This document shows positions 7,755 through 16,901 of a stretch of DNA of 64,000 bases, one piece after another. The position numbers were made by a program, and so were the translations under genes. Within the stretch, counting starts at the first letter, position 1. Each line of letters begins with the position of its first letter. The notes under the pieces are model-generated. The model worked only from the letters and a program-made list of their open reading frames with translations, made no database searches and had not been told where the DNA came from. The DNA comes from Thalassotalea euphylliae (GTDB lineage Bacteria; Pseudomonadota; Gammaproteobacteria; Enterobacterales; Alteromonadaceae), in assembly GCF_003390395.1 (NCBI RefSeq), contig NZ_QUOV01000001.1:3906001-3970000 (forward strand), given 5' to 3'.

Positions 7755-9395
7755 CTAATTCGAGTTGCCAATTTTTGCCAATAGTTCTGGTAAAAATTTA
7801 ATACTACTTTGTGCAACTTCTACTTGCTCAGTAAGCACATCATGCAATATTTCTTCCGTCGTCAACGGGTTTGCCAGTACTACACGGAATACTAGCACTT
7901 TCTCACCACCGTATTTTTGCACTTCAATACGCGTACGAGAAACAAACGACTTACCCGCTTCACGTTGTGTTTTTTGAATATGCTTGGTGAGTTTATCAAT
8001 GACTTTATTTAGTGCTTGATTGGTTTCAACATCAGCGCCCGCCATAAACGCTTGCACTTGAGATGGTACATAACGATAAGTAAGCAAACACAGCTCAGGC
8101 TCTGTCACCAATTCAAATTCACTGTGTTCACGAATGATCTTGGCAAAGTATTTCGCTTTTTCGATCGCTTGATTGATGAGTAGCTCGTAACCTGGACGGC
8201 TAATAATATGCAAGCTGGCATAAACTAACATTGCCATACCCGGGCGTGAACCTTCTAGCGTGTGACTACCTAAGTCTTTTGAGCCTTTACGCAAAATATA
8301 TTCAGCATGATGTTCAATGGCCGCGACCGATGATGGGTTTTTAAAGACCACTAAGCCAGCGCCCATTGGCACATACATTTGCTTATGAGCATCAATTGTC
8401 ACGGAATCCGCTTGCTCTATACCCGCAAGTAAATCACGGTATTTGTTCGACAGCAGAGTTGCTCCGCCCCAAGCCGCGTCGACGTGGAAGTGACACTTAA
8501 ATTGCTGCGCAATTGCGGCCATATCGGCGAGTGGGTCAATATTGCCGGTTTCCGTAGTACCCGCAACACCCACAATGCTTAGCACACGAATATTTTTGTC
8601 AGTTAGCTCCTGACATTTCGCCGCCAATTGCTGGCAGTCAATGCGATTGTATTCATCGGTTGGAATAGCGATCACGCTATCTTGGCCCAAGCCCAGTACA
8701 TCTGCAGACTTCTTCAACGAGTAGTGACCGCGATCAGATACTAAGATTGCTAAACCATCGTAACCATAGTGCTTAAGTGCATTAAATAAGCCTTCACGGG
8801 CAACGCCTTTAAAGTCGCCGTCAGCTTTTAGCATGTTATTGCGGGCAACCCACAAGGCCGTCAGGTTTGCTACTGTACCACCAGAGCAAAACGCGCCGAG
8901 TGAGTGATTGGCGCTGTGCATCCACGACTGATAAAAGTCATCAGAATCGCGATACACTAGGCGATGCATCATGCCTAAAACTTGGCGCTCTAATGGCGTG
9001 AAAGCCTTAGAGGTTTCAATTTTTACCAAGTTTTGGTTCAAGCCCACCATCAGCTTTGATAATGGCAACAAGAAATGCGGTAAAGCTGAGGTCATATGAC
9101 CAATAAAGCTTGGGCTTGAAGTATGAACCGAGCGCGACACTAGCTTATCAAGCAAGTGATGGGTGTGATCAGATACAAAGGCCGGCTGCTCTGGAATACT
9201 CGCGCCAGCAAAGTCCTTTTCAATCTCGGTGAGTGCTTGCTCCGTAGCAACGATATGATTACCTAAAAAGCCCGCCAGATTTTCTGAGATCTCTTTCTCT
9301 ATTCGACCTAAAGTCGAGTCTGGGGCTTCAGGAATTGTAAAGATACGGTGCATCGACTCTAATGATACTTCCGCCGCGCGTTTACCTGCCGTCAT
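7755..9395 (-). CDS. panP: PLP-dependent aspartate 1-decarboxylase PanP
   Basis: PanP decarboxylates aspartate to beta-alanine and replaces the pyruvoyl enzyme PanD in Vibrio, Alteromonadales and relatives. The 546-residue protein is a group II decarboxylase of the glutamate-decarboxylase type. It has the SGGT cofactor-phosphate motif, the HVDAAWGG segment that stacks on PLP, and the Schiff-base lysine in DAHKQMYVP. The length matches known PanP (about 547), and the N-terminus resembles PanP rather than GadB. Its position opposite panBC, with no panD in the window, supports the assignment. Substrate specificity cannot be proved from sequence; glutamate or cysteine-sulfinate decarboxylase are the alternatives. 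Confidence 0.88.
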   Translation of the reverse strand: MTAGKRAAEVSLESMHRIFTIPEAPDSTLGRIEKEISENLAGFLGNHIVATEQALTEIEKDFAGASIPEQPAFVSDHTHHLLDKLVSRSVHTSSPSFIGHMTSALPHFLLPLSKLMVGLNQNLVKIETSKAFTPLERQVLGMMHRLVYRDSDDFYQSWMHSANHSLGAFCSGGTVANLTALWVARNNMLKADGDFKGVAREGLFNALKHYGYDGLAILVSDRGHYSLKKSADVLGLGQDSVIAIPTDEYNRIDCQQLAAKCQELTDKNIRVLSIVGVAGTTETGNIDPLADMAAIAQQFKCHFHVDAAWGGATLLSNKYRDLLAGIEQADSVTIDAHKQMYVPMGAGLVVFKNPSSVAAIEHHAEYILRKGSKDLGSHTLEGSRPGMAMLVYASLHIISRPGYELLINQAIEKAKYFAKIIREHSEFELVTEPELCLLTYRYVPSQVQAFMAGADVETNQALNKVIDKLTKHIQKTQREAGKSFVSRTRIEVQKYGGEKVLVFRVVLANPLTTEEILHDVLTEQVEVAQSSIKFLPELLAKIGNSN

Positions 9396-9525
9396 ACATT
9401 ACCGTTAAATAAAGCTTTTCTATGTTCAAAACGAATGCGGCAGTTTAATCAAAATCGTCGAAAATGTCTCGTTTCTTTGTGTTATTGCCACCATAGCGCT
9501 GAGCTACGGGGGTGTTACGAAGGTG

Positions 9526-9612
9526 CTACCCGATATAGATCAGGCAGGCTTGAGAAAGGCTAATTAAAACAAATGCTTTAGTAAGTACATCTTTTTTGAT
9601 GGTGTTAGACAT
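9526..9612 (-). CDS. candidate 28-residue small protein
   Basis: In the 360-base gap between panP and the methyltransferase, an ATG at 9612 is preceded by AAGGAG with a six-base spacer, a near-ideal ribosome binding site. The frame encodes MSNTIKKDVLTKAFVLISLS and eight more residues before TAG. It has a basic start followed by a hydrophobic stretch, like a micro-peptide that might sit at a membrane. I know no homologue. Without comparative data this is only a candidate. Confidence 0.4.
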   Translation of the reverse strand: MSNTIKKDVLTKAFVLISLSQACLIYIG

Positions 9613-9756
9613 TGAGTTCTCCTTGCATTGAACAAGGAGTACATCAATATTTACGCCAATTCTATAACTCTATGGTTATATTGGTTTTTTGTTAAAGAAG
9701 CTAAAATACAAATAAACAGTGTTAGTATTTTTTACAAATAAAAGTAGTGAAAATCA

Positions 9757-10479
9757 CTAGCTTATGGTTAATTGCCAACATTGCTGGCCACTGTTAATAA
9801 ACTTAGCTTCAAATGGTGTAATTGGCGTATCACCTTGTGCTAATTTGATCTCGGTGATCTGCCCTTCTCGGCCAGCCAGCTTAGCGGCGATTAGAAACTC
9901 TTCCAAATACAGGCGCCAGTTACTGCGTAGCTCAATGGTTTCGCCAATTTGAATAATGCTAGGGAAGACTGCTGCACCATGCCAGCGACGCTGAATATGT
10001 TTCGCTTTAGGCCAAGGGTTTGGGTACAAAATATTATGCTTGGCGATCGGCCAGTTTGCTTTTGCCACTAAACGGTAAAAGTCATTCAGGTCGGCGCGAA
10101 TAATCTCAAAGTTTGTCACGCCTGCTAAATCTACCGGAAAGTGCTCTTCGACATTGCGGTTAACGCGATGTGCCGACTTATCCACGCCAATCACTAGCGC
10201 CTTTGGATTTTGCTTGGCAAGTAAACGGGTACTTTGCCCAACGCCGCAACAGGCATCAAGAATAACGTCGCGACCCCATGCTTTGACTTTCGCATCAAGC
10301 GCTTCAAAAGCGGTTAGCGTGTGCTGCTGGAAAGGTTTCTCAAAACTGTGTGATAAGTGCTTTTGCACTATCTGCTCTAGCTTTTCATGCACGCCATCTT
10401 GATTAGTAACAATCGCTTTTGAGTCACCACTAAGCGCGTCAATTTGTGTTTCTTGCTCAGACATAATTTGCTCAGACAT
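9757..10479 (-). CDS. TrmB-like SAM-dependent methyltransferase
   Basis: This is a Rossmann-fold methyltransferase with the SAM motif DACCGVGQST and the signature YPNPWPKAKHIQRRWHG, close to the PDPWPKxRHxKRR motif of tRNA (guanine-N7-)-methyltransferase TrmB. A tRNA m7G46 role is the simplest reading, but the motif is altered and the N-terminus differs, so it may be a divergent paralogue. I chose the ATG at 10479 (240 residues): it overlaps the yadH stop as TAATG, giving translational coupling, and the longer reading frame has no separate ribosome binding site. It is the last gene of the yadG-yadH operon. Confidence 0.72.
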   Translation of the reverse strand: MSEQIMSEQETQIDALSGDSKAIVTNQDGVHEKLEQIVQKHLSHSFEKPFQQHTLTAFEALDAKVKAWGRDVILDACCGVGQSTRLLAKQNPKALVIGVDKSAHRVNRNVEEHFPVDLAGVTNFEIIRADLNDFYRLVAKANWPIAKHNILYPNPWPKAKHIQRRWHGAAVFPSIIQIGETIELRSNWRLYLEEFLIAAKLAGREGQITEIKLAQGDTPITPFEAKFINSGQQCWQLTIS

Positions 10480-11252
10480 TAGCTTCTTAGGCCAATGCCT
10501 TTGCGAATCAAGTACATCGCCGTTGACCATAAACCAACGATGAAAACACCCAGCACAGCAAAAGCAACGCTTAGGTCAATATCACTAATGCCTAAAAAGC
10601 CATAGCGGAACGCGTTAACCATATAAACAATAGGATTGAGTTGCGAAACACCTTGCCAGAATTCAGGCAACAAGCTGATCGAGTAAAATACACCACCTAA
10701 GTAGGTTAACGGTGTTAACACAAAGGTCGGAATAATCGAAATATCATCAAAGCTGCCGGCAAATACTGCATTGATCAAACCACCAAGGGCAAATACCGCA
10801 GAAGTTAACGCTACAGTGATAATGATCACGGCAAAGTTATGAATTTGAATATTGGTAAAAAACATAGCAATACAAGTGACAATAGCGCCCACTAAAATAC
10901 CACGCGTCATACCGCCGCCAACATAGCCAGCAACAATCACCCAATTAGGCACTGGTGCCACCAACATTTCTTCGACATTTCGCTGCCACTTGGCACTAAA
11001 AAACGACGAGGCCACATTTGAGTAGGAGTTAGTAATGACACTCATCATGATCAGACCCGGCACGATAAACGACATATAATCAAAGCCGCCCATTTCACCA
11101 ATACGCGAGCCGATCAGTGAGCCGAAAATGACGAAATATAGGCTAATCGTGATCGCAGGTGGTACTAAAGTTTGTACCCAAATTCGCATAAAGCGATGCA
11201 CTTCTTTGTGCATAATACTTTTTAATGCAATAAAGTTTGTACTTGAGCTCAT
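10479..11252 (-). CDS. yadH: ABC-2 type transporter permease YadH
   Basis: This 257-residue inner-membrane permease of the ABC-2 family has six hydrophobic segments and the characteristic GGVFYSISLLPEFWQ near the C-terminus. Length and sequence pattern match E. coli YadH (256 residues). It pairs with the ATPase encoded 28 bases upstream. The substrate is unknown; the family exports drugs, polysaccharides or lipids. Its stop overlaps the start of the TrmB-like gene. Confidence 0.9.
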   Translation of the reverse strand: MSSSTNFIALKSIMHKEVHRFMRIWVQTLVPPAITISLYFVIFGSLIGSRIGEMGGFDYMSFIVPGLIMMSVITNSYSNVASSFFSAKWQRNVEEMLVAPVPNWVIVAGYVGGGMTRGILVGAIVTCIAMFFTNIQIHNFAVIIITVALTSAVFALGGLINAVFAGSFDDISIIPTFVLTPLTYLGGVFYSISLLPEFWQGVSQLNPIVYMVNAFRYGFLGISDIDLSVAFAVLGVFIVGLWSTAMYLIRKGIGLRS

Positions 11253-11280
11253 CTGTTACTCCTTATGCCTTTGTCTCGGC

Positions 11281-12210
11281 CTATGCATCGCTTTGTGAAT
11301 CGTTGGTGGCAACGAGTCGCACAAAAAGCTCTTCTAATCGGTTTGACTTATTACGCATACTTAATACCTGTACGCCCTGCTCGGATAGCTGAGCAAATAC
11401 GCCGTTTAGCCCTTGTGTTTTTTTAACATCCACTTCAAGTGTATGGTCATCAATAACACGGTAGGTAAAATCTTCAAGGCTTGGTGTTACGCTATTAGCA
11501 GGCAAATCTAAGACAAAGGTTTCAATATCTAAGGTTGCTAGTAGCTGCTTCATACTAGTGTTTTCAACAATCTGACCACTATCGATAATAGCGATATTAC
11601 GACACAGCATTTCAGCTTCTTCTAGGTAGTGAGTGGTTAGAATGATGGTAATACCTTGCGCGTTCAGCTCACGCAGAAACTCCCACATTGAACGGCGTAG
11701 CTCAATATCCACACCCGCTGTAGGCTCGTCCAGAATAAGTACTTTTGGCTCATGCATTAGGGCACGGGCGATCATTAAACGGCGCTTCATACCACCCGAG
11801 AGCATACGGGCAGCGTTATCGCGCTTTTCCCATAAATCCAATTGCTTTAGGTACTTTTCCGCACGCTCAACTGCCACACTGCGCTCAACCCCATAGTAAC
11901 CCGCTTGGTTGACCAGAATACGCATTAACGATTCAAACTGATTAAAGTTAAATTCCTGCGGGACTAAACCGATAAAGCTTTTCGCTTTTTCTAACTCTTT
12001 ATCAATATCGCGGCCAAACACTTTAACGGTGCCAGAGGTTTTATTCACTAACGACGTGATCACGCCAATGGATGTCGATTTACCCGCACCATTAGGGCCA
12101 AGCAAGGCAAAAAAGTCGCCCTGTTCAACCGACAAGCTAATACCTTTTAAGGCGTGAAAGTCGCCTTTATATATTTTTTGTAAATCTTTGATTTCTAATG
12201 CGGGGGTCAT
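11281..12210 (-). CDS. yadG: ABC transporter ATP-binding protein YadG
   Basis: This 309-residue ATPase has Walker A GPNGAGKS, the signature LSGGMKRR, Walker B LILDEPTAG and a switch histidine in TTHYLEEAE. A C-terminal domain of about 90 residues is typical of DrrA/CcmA-type ATPases that work with ABC-2 permeases. It matches YadG (308 residues) and precedes yadH in the same operon. The transported compound cannot be told from sequence. Confidence 0.92.
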   Translation of the reverse strand: MTPALEIKDLQKIYKGDFHALKGISLSVEQGDFFALLGPNGAGKSTSIGVITSLVNKTSGTVKVFGRDIDKELEKAKSFIGLVPQEFNFNQFESLMRILVNQAGYYGVERSVAVERAEKYLKQLDLWEKRDNAARMLSGGMKRRLMIARALMHEPKVLILDEPTAGVDIELRRSMWEFLRELNAQGITIILTTHYLEEAEMLCRNIAIIDSGQIVENTSMKQLLATLDIETFVLDLPANSVTPSLEDFTYRVIDDHTLEVDVKKTQGLNGVFAQLSEQGVQVLSMRNKSNRLEELFVRLVATNDSQSDA

Positions 12211-12343
12211 GAACGCAACCTTAACTTTATGGAGTTAGTAATTATGAGGTCAATGCTGTGCTTTTCAACTCAGCTAATGCCGAAATTAATGTGAATATTA
12301 CTACGAAACTAATACGCGGACTGATGCAAAAATTGGCGCTAAA

Positions 12344-12367
12344 AAAAGCTCGCCGAAGCGAGCTTTT
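12344..12367 (-). terminator. intrinsic terminator of efp
   Basis: The stem AAAAGCTCGC / GCGAGCTTTT with a CGAA tetraloop lies about 30 bases past the efp stop. The minus strand ends in a long T-run (complement of the A-run at 12341-12347). Confidence 0.9.
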
Positions 12368-12395
12368 ATTGCGTTTGTTCAGCGGTAAACTTAGA

Positions 12396-12965
12396 TTACT
12401 TACCAGCGCGAGAGACGTATTCGCCGCTACGGGTATCACACTTAACTACTTCGCCAATTTGTACGAATAAAGGTACGCGTACAACAGCGCCTGTGCTTAG
12501 TGTGGCAGGCTTACCGCCAGTGCCGGCTGTGTCACCTTTTAGGCCCGGGTCCGTTTCAGTCACTTCTAACTCAACGAAGTTAGGCGGCGCAACTGAAATA
12601 GGGTTGCCATTCCAGAAAGTGATCGTACAAATGTCACCTTCTACTAACCATTTCGCATTGTCGCCAATCGCTTTTTCGTCAGCAGCAACTTGCTCAAAAG
12701 TTTCGTTATTCATAAAATGCCAGAATTCGCCGTCGGCATACAAATAACCAAGATCTGAATCCATTACATCAGCACCTTCAACAGATTCACCTGACTTGAA
12801 GGTTTTCTCTAGTACTTTACCAGAGATTAATTTACGGATTTTAACGCGGTTGAATGCTTGGCCTTTACCTGGTTTAACGATTTCGTTTTCAAGAATGTTA
12901 CAAGGCTCGCCGTCGATCATTAATTTCAGACCAGCTTTAAATTGGTTTGTACTAAAAGAAGCCAT
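12396..12965 (-). CDS. efp: translation elongation factor P
   Basis: EF-P binds ribosomes stalled at polyproline and promotes peptide-bond formation. The 189-residue protein has the modification loop PGKGQ with K34, the residue that receives beta-lysine. The three-domain arrangement ends in the usual [12 protein letters not shown]. The epmB gene, whose product makes the beta-lysine, is divergent with its start only 37 bases away, so the two promoters must overlap. This supports a lysylated EF-P here. Confidence 0.97.
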   Translation of the reverse strand: MASFSTNQFKAGLKLMIDGEPCNILENEIVKPGKGQAFNRVKIRKLISGKVLEKTFKSGESVEGADVMDSDLGYLYADGEFWHFMNNETFEQVAADEKAIGDNAKWLVEGDICTITFWNGNPISVAPPNFVELEVTETDPGLKGDTAGTGGKPATLSTGAVVRVPLFVQIGEVVKCDTRSGEYVSRAGK

Positions 12966-13002
12966 AAATACTCGCTTAACTTTCGAGAGATTAGATTAAC
13001 AA

Positions 13003-14019
13003 ATGCCGCAGATAATAACTCAAATTCAACCAGAATTGCACACTTCTTGGCAAAAAGAGTTGGCTGATGTCGTAACCGATCCCCGTGAGCTACTTGAGTT
13101 GTTAGCCATAGACCCTGAGCAATATCTTGAACACTTTAACGCCCGTAAGTTATTTCCTGTGCGGGTGCCAAGGCCGTTTATCTCACGAATGCAAAAAGGT
13201 GATATTAATGACCCACTGCTAAGGCAGGTCATGCCACTGAGTGATGAATTTACTGAACTTGACGGCTTTGTTAGTGATCCGCTCGGCGAGCACGAAACGG
13301 CTGCTGAAGGGTTATTGCATAAATACACACATCGGGTGTTAATGATTGTTAAAAGTGGCTGTGCCGTGAATTGTCGTTACTGCTTTCGTCGCCATTTTCC
13401 TTACCAAGATAACAGCCCTAATAAAGCCCGCTGGCAACAAGCCCTAGACTATATTGCCGAGCGCAGTGAAATAAACGAAGTGATTTTTAGCGGTGGTGAT
13501 CCACTAATGGCTAATGATCAACATTTGCAATGGCTAATTGAACAAATATCGGCAATTCCACATGTTACCAGATTGCGTATACATACTCGCTTACCTGTGG
13601 TGATCCCAGCGCGTATCACTGACAGCTTAGTAAACATGCTTGCTAACACGCGCCTAAAAGCCACTATGGTATTTCATATTAATCACCCGAATGAAATCGA
13701 CCAACGGGTTGAACAAGCCATTGAAAAACTGCGTGCTAAACGCATTCCTTTGTTTAATCAAAACGTTTTACTCAAAGGAGTAAACGATGATGTGCAAACA
13801 CTGGCTGAGTTAAGTGAGCGCCTGTTTGATTCTGGTATCCAGCCTTACTACCTGTTTTTGTTAGATAAAGTAAAAGGTGCAACGCATTTTGATATTAGTG
13901 AAGCGCGTGCTATTCGCATTGTAAATGAATTAATGACCATACTGCCGGGTTACCTAATGCCCAAACTGGTACGGGAAATTGCCGGCGAACCTAACAAAAC
14001 CCCGATTAATTTGCGATAA
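13003..14019 (+). CDS. epmB: EF-P beta-lysylation protein, lysine 2,3-aminomutase family
   Basis: EpmB (YjeK) is a radical-SAM, PLP-dependent enzyme that converts (S)-alpha-lysine to (R)-beta-lysine, which EpmA then attaches to EF-P. The 338-residue protein has the iron-sulfur motif CxxxCxxC at C120, C124 and C127. SGGDPLM is a SAM-binding segment, and YYLFLLDKVKGATHF carries the PLP lysine region. It lacks the long C-terminal extension of catabolic lysine aminomutases. It is divergent from efp. epmA is not in this window. Confidence 0.95.
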   Translation: MPQIITQIQPELHTSWQKELADVVTDPRELLELLAIDPEQYLEHFNARKLFPVRVPRPFISRMQKGDINDPLLRQVMPLSDEFTELDGFVSDPLGEHETAAEGLLHKYTHRVLMIVKSGCAVNCRYCFRRHFPYQDNSPNKARWQQALDYIAERSEINEVIFSGGDPLMANDQHLQWLIEQISAIPHVTRLRIHTRLPVVIPARITDSLVNMLANTRLKATMVFHINHPNEIDQRVEQAIEKLRAKRIPLFNQNVLLKGVNDDVQTLAELSERLFDSGIQPYYLFLLDKVKGATHFDISEARAIRIVNELMTILPGYLMPKLVREIAGEPNKTPINLR

Positions 14020-14051
14020 TAACGCCAACTACTCCCATTACTTCATTTGTT

Positions 14052-14354
14052 ATGTCTGACGCTGTAAACCAACAACTGATTGATAATATTTCGATTATTT
14101 TAAAGAAATCTCTGGCTGCTGACGCCACCCTTGCGCAACTGCGCGAAGAGAAAAAAGCTGGCTTTTCAGCAATTTTCACAGCAGATGCAGGCTTTAAGTC
14201 ATCTGCAAATACCTTCCAACCTTATGTCGAAGAAGTCGCTGACGACCTTTTGCAATGGCAACAATCACAAAATAAAGAGTTACTGGTCGCGCTGGTAAAG
14301 AAAATTGAACAACTTTTTACCGTGCTAGCAAACTTCGAACAGTCTTACACATAG
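14052..14354 (+). CDS. unknown small helical protein downstream of epmB
   Basis: I do not recognise this 100-residue protein. It has no signal peptide or membrane segment. It is predicted mostly helical and acidic, with regular leucines in the C-terminal half (LLVALVKKIEQLF), suggesting a small soluble helical bundle. It begins 32 bases after epmB on the same strand, so it is probably co-transcribed. A terminator hairpin follows inside the convergent gene. Confidence 0.65.
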   Translation: MSDAVNQQLIDNISIILKKSLAADATLAQLREEKKAGFSAIFTADAGFKSSANTFQPYVEEVADDLLQWQQSQNKELLVALVKKIEQLFTVLANFEQSYT

Positions 14355-14373
14355 TCGTTCTTACACATACTGG

Positions 14374-16254
14374 TTATTGGCAAACGAGCTGATCTCGGCC
14401 AGCTCGTTTTGCTTGATACAAGCGTTTATCTGCCACATTAATAAGCTCATTTAGCGATTCAACTTGTTCATCAGCAAAGCAAGTGCCGGCACTCACCGTG
14501 ATGGATGCTTGCTCAGGCGCACTATAGCTCACTAGGCAAGATTGAATCTCCTTATAAATACTGCACACACCCTCATGGCAGCAAATAGTTTCGTCAAGAC
14601 CGTCAATTAATACCGCAAATTCTTCCCCGCCATAACGATAAACCGCCGCTCCGTTTGGCATAGCTTGACTAAATACCTGCGCCGCCTCTTGCAAGACCTT
14701 GTCGCCAGCAACATGACCAAACATATCGTTAAATGCCTTAAAATGATCAATATCGATAAACACTAAGGCAAAGTTTTGATGATGCTCGGTAAATTTTTGC
14801 CATAACTTGCGAATATCAGCATCAAAACTTCGTCGATTCTGAATGCCAGTTAGGCCGTCTTCTAACGATACTTGCAATAATTGTTGATTAACACGCGTAA
14901 GTTTTTCGGTTTGCAGTTCTACCTGCAGCGCCAACTCTTTATTTAAGTGAAAATCGCGTAACTTTTTATACGCCAGAAACATGACTAGAAATAGTAATGT
15001 GAGTGCCGCAAATAAATAGCGCTCTTCAACTGTTTTATTTCGATTCAGTTCTGCCTGATAGGCTTTTTGTTGCTGCACAACCTCAAGTTTTTGCTGCAAT
15101 TGAAGTGCTTCAGACTCTGCCAGCATAGTATTTAGCTCAGTATTAAACCGATTGCGCTCTAGCGCTTGATAAGCTTGCTCAGCAGCAATTGCTTTTTCTG
15201 GCTGCTCAAGTGCAGCTTCAATTAGTGCATTGAGAATGAATAGTGAAGCAAGCGATGACTGGTAATCTAGTTCATTCGCAAGTTTTAACCCCTCGCGCAA
15301 ATAAAGCTGCGCCTGCAAGGCATCGCCGCGCCAATACCAGGCTTTTGCCAGCACCTGCAAGTTACCAACTAGCGCTTTATTGTGGTCACTTGCTCGACTA
15401 TGGCTTACCCCTTGTTCTGCGTAAGCTTGTGCCTTAATAGGCAGTTTCATTAACAAGTAAACCTCAGCAATGTTGTGCAACGTCGCGGCTAAGTTATAAG
15501 CTTCTTCTTTTTGCTGATAATAGGACAATGACGCCTGTAAACGTGCCAACGCATCCGGCAAGTTTCCGGCGTATTTTAATGCGACACCTAAATCAGCCTG
15601 CGCCCTTGCTAGGTCATTGTCATGACCATGCTTTTGATAATACGTTACTGCACTTTCAAGCATAGCTATGGCTTGGTCGAAGCGACGCAGCGAAATATAC
15701 AAGCCCGCAATATTTGCCCGAACATCGACAGCATCATATTCTGAGCCATGTTTTAAATACAGAGGTTCAGCTTCTAGATAACTAGCGAGTGCCGCTTGTG
15801 AGTGCCCTTGGGCGCTTTGTGCCAGCGCTATATTATTTAGCACATTTGCCTGCTGCACTTTATTGCCCGACTGTTCATAGTAAGCTAGCGCTTGCTGATA
15901 GTAGGTCAAGGCATTATTAAGATCGCCTTGGTAATAATAAATAATACCGAGCAGTTTCTCGGTTGCAGCCTGTGGCGCGGCAAGTTGGTGCTGTTGGGTA
16001 TGCTGGTAGGTAATTTGCCCTTTCTTAAGCGCATTGCTAAGCTCACTTTGCCTAAAATAATACATAGTGACGGCATTAAGTGCTTCGAAGCGTTGCTGAG
16101 AAGATAACGACGGTTGCGCTAGTAATTGCTCAAATTGTGCTAACTGAGCCGCTTTGTCGAGTTTTTGAATGCTTACCAATCGCCCTTGAAAGTCGAAGGC
16201 AAATACCTGAAAAGAAATAAGGGAAAAACAAAAGAATAATGATAAAAACTGCAT
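14374..16254 (-). CDS. TPR-repeat membrane diguanylate cyclase
   Basis: This is a predicted periplasmic-sensor diguanylate cyclase producing cyclic di-GMP. From the ATG at 16254 it has 626 residues: a signal peptide (1-19, cleavage near VFA), TPR repeats over about 50-370, a coiled-coil stretch near 370-405, a single membrane helix (413-430), then a GGDEF domain. The active-site motif is GGEEF (542-546), which is catalytically competent, with DIDHFKAFND upstream. The RxxD inhibitory site is missing (MPNGAAVYRY precedes the motif), so product inhibition is probably absent. An ATG 42 bases further upstream would precede the signal sequence and is less likely. The TPR ligand is unknown. Confidence 0.87.
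   Translation of the reverse strand: MQFLSLFFCFSLISFQVFAFDFQGRLVSIQKLDKAAQLAQFEQLLAQPSLSSQQRFEALNAVTMYYFRQSELSNALKKGQITYQHTQQHQLAAPQAATEKLLGIIYYYQGDLNNALTYYQQALAYYEQSGNKVQQANVLNNIALAQSAQGHSQAALASYLEAEPLYLKHGSEYDAVDVRANIAGLYISLRRFDQAIAMLESAVTYYQKHGHDNDLARAQADLGVALKYAGNLPDALARLQASLSYYQQKEEAYNLAATLHNIAEVYLLMKLPIKAQAYAEQGVSHSRASDHNKALVGNLQVLAKAWYWRGDALQAQLYLREGLKLANELDYQSSLASLFILNALIEAALEQPEKAIAAEQAYQALERNRFNTELNTMLAESEALQLQQKLEVVQQQKAYQAELNRNKTVEERYLFAALTLLFLVMFLAYKKLRDFHLNKELALQVELQTEKLTRVNQQLLQVSLEDGLTGIQNRRSFDADIRKLWQKFTEHHQNFALVFIDIDHFKAFNDMFGHVAGDKVLQEAAQVFSQAMPNGAAVYRYGGEEFAVLIDGLDETICCHEGVCSIYKEIQSCLVSYSAPEQASITVSAGTCFADEQVESLNELINVADKRLYQAKRAGRDQLVCQ
14382..14409 (+). terminator. terminator of epmB operon within the convergent gene end
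   Basis: AAACGAGCTG and CAGCTCGTTT form a 10-bp stem with an eight-base loop and a short T-run on the + strand. It lies inside the last codons of the minus-strand GGDEF gene. Confidence 0.7.
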
Positions 16255-16305
16255 TGTTTGCCAATAAATGAAAGTGCAACACAGTTTATATATCATTCTA
16301 TCAAA

Positions 16306-16346
16306 AAATAATTAACTACTTTTAAGTAGTTGTTTATTAATTATTT
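16306..16346. terminator. composite inverted repeat after the DUF3016 genes
   Basis: Outer arms AAATAATTAA / TTAATTATTT overlap an inner stem AACTACTT / AAGTAGTT with a two-base loop. It sits 13 bases past the stop of the 16359 gene and before the next minus-strand gene. It could be an A/T-rich terminator or a protein-binding site. Confidence 0.5.
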
Positions 16347-16358
16347 GTTGTTGACTGA

Positions 16359-16859
16359 TTAGGTTTTCTGAAGTTGTGCGGCAAACGCTTTGTTAAACCA
16401 GTCTTCCAACATACGCTTTTCATACCCTAGCGACTCGGTGCTCGAACGCGTTTTGATATGGTGTAAAAAGTTCATATCTTTCAGCGAAACCTGCTCAGCA
16501 GCCAGTGCTTGCTGGTTTGCATCAAGCAGTTGGTAATCAAAGTCTATCTTAGGAAAATGAATTTGGCGCACAATGCGAATTTGTTGAGTTCGGCCAAATT
16601 CTACATTGCCAGCTAAATCCAAATTGGTCACGTTTAATTTAAGCTCAAACCCTTCAGGTAATTTAGCGGCGAGCTTAGTCACAAATGTTTCAAGCTCTTT
16701 AAACGTGCGCTGCTTAAATCGTTCACGGGATTCATTGGCCGGGCGAATATCGCGATAATCGTCAGGATTCGTCCATTCAACTTTTGCCGTACCCGCATGA
16801 ACGGAAGTCATACTGGCCGAGACTAACAAGGCAAATAAACTATAAGTGATAGATTTCAT
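16359..16859 (-). CDS. DUF3016 family exported protein (copy 1)
   Basis: This 166-residue protein has a signal peptide cleaved near VHA. The mature part follows the DUF3016 pattern: KVEWTNPDDYRDIRP, an F-x-x-R-T-F segment, a central NLDLAGNVEFG, and the C-terminal GYEKRMLEDWF. Function is unknown; the secreted or periplasmic location is inferred from the signal. GGAG lies nine bases before the ATG. It is the last of three tandem paralogues whose conserved blocks are collinear, so they arose by duplication. Confidence 0.85.
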   Translation of the reverse strand: MKSITYSLFALLVSASMTSVHAGTAKVEWTNPDDYRDIRPANESRERFKQRTFKELETFVTKLAAKLPEGFELKLNVTNLDLAGNVEFGRTQQIRIVRQIHFPKIDFDYQLLDANQQALAAEQVSLKDMNFLHHIKTRSSTESLGYEKRMLEDWFNKAFAAQLQKT

Positions 16860-16901
16860 GTGCTGTACTCCTATATATAAAACTGAAGAGCATGGCTCAA
16901 G

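Noticed and set aside
15243..15437. Frame opposite the TPR domain
   Set aside because: It is an antisense shadow of a clear TPR-GGDEF gene.
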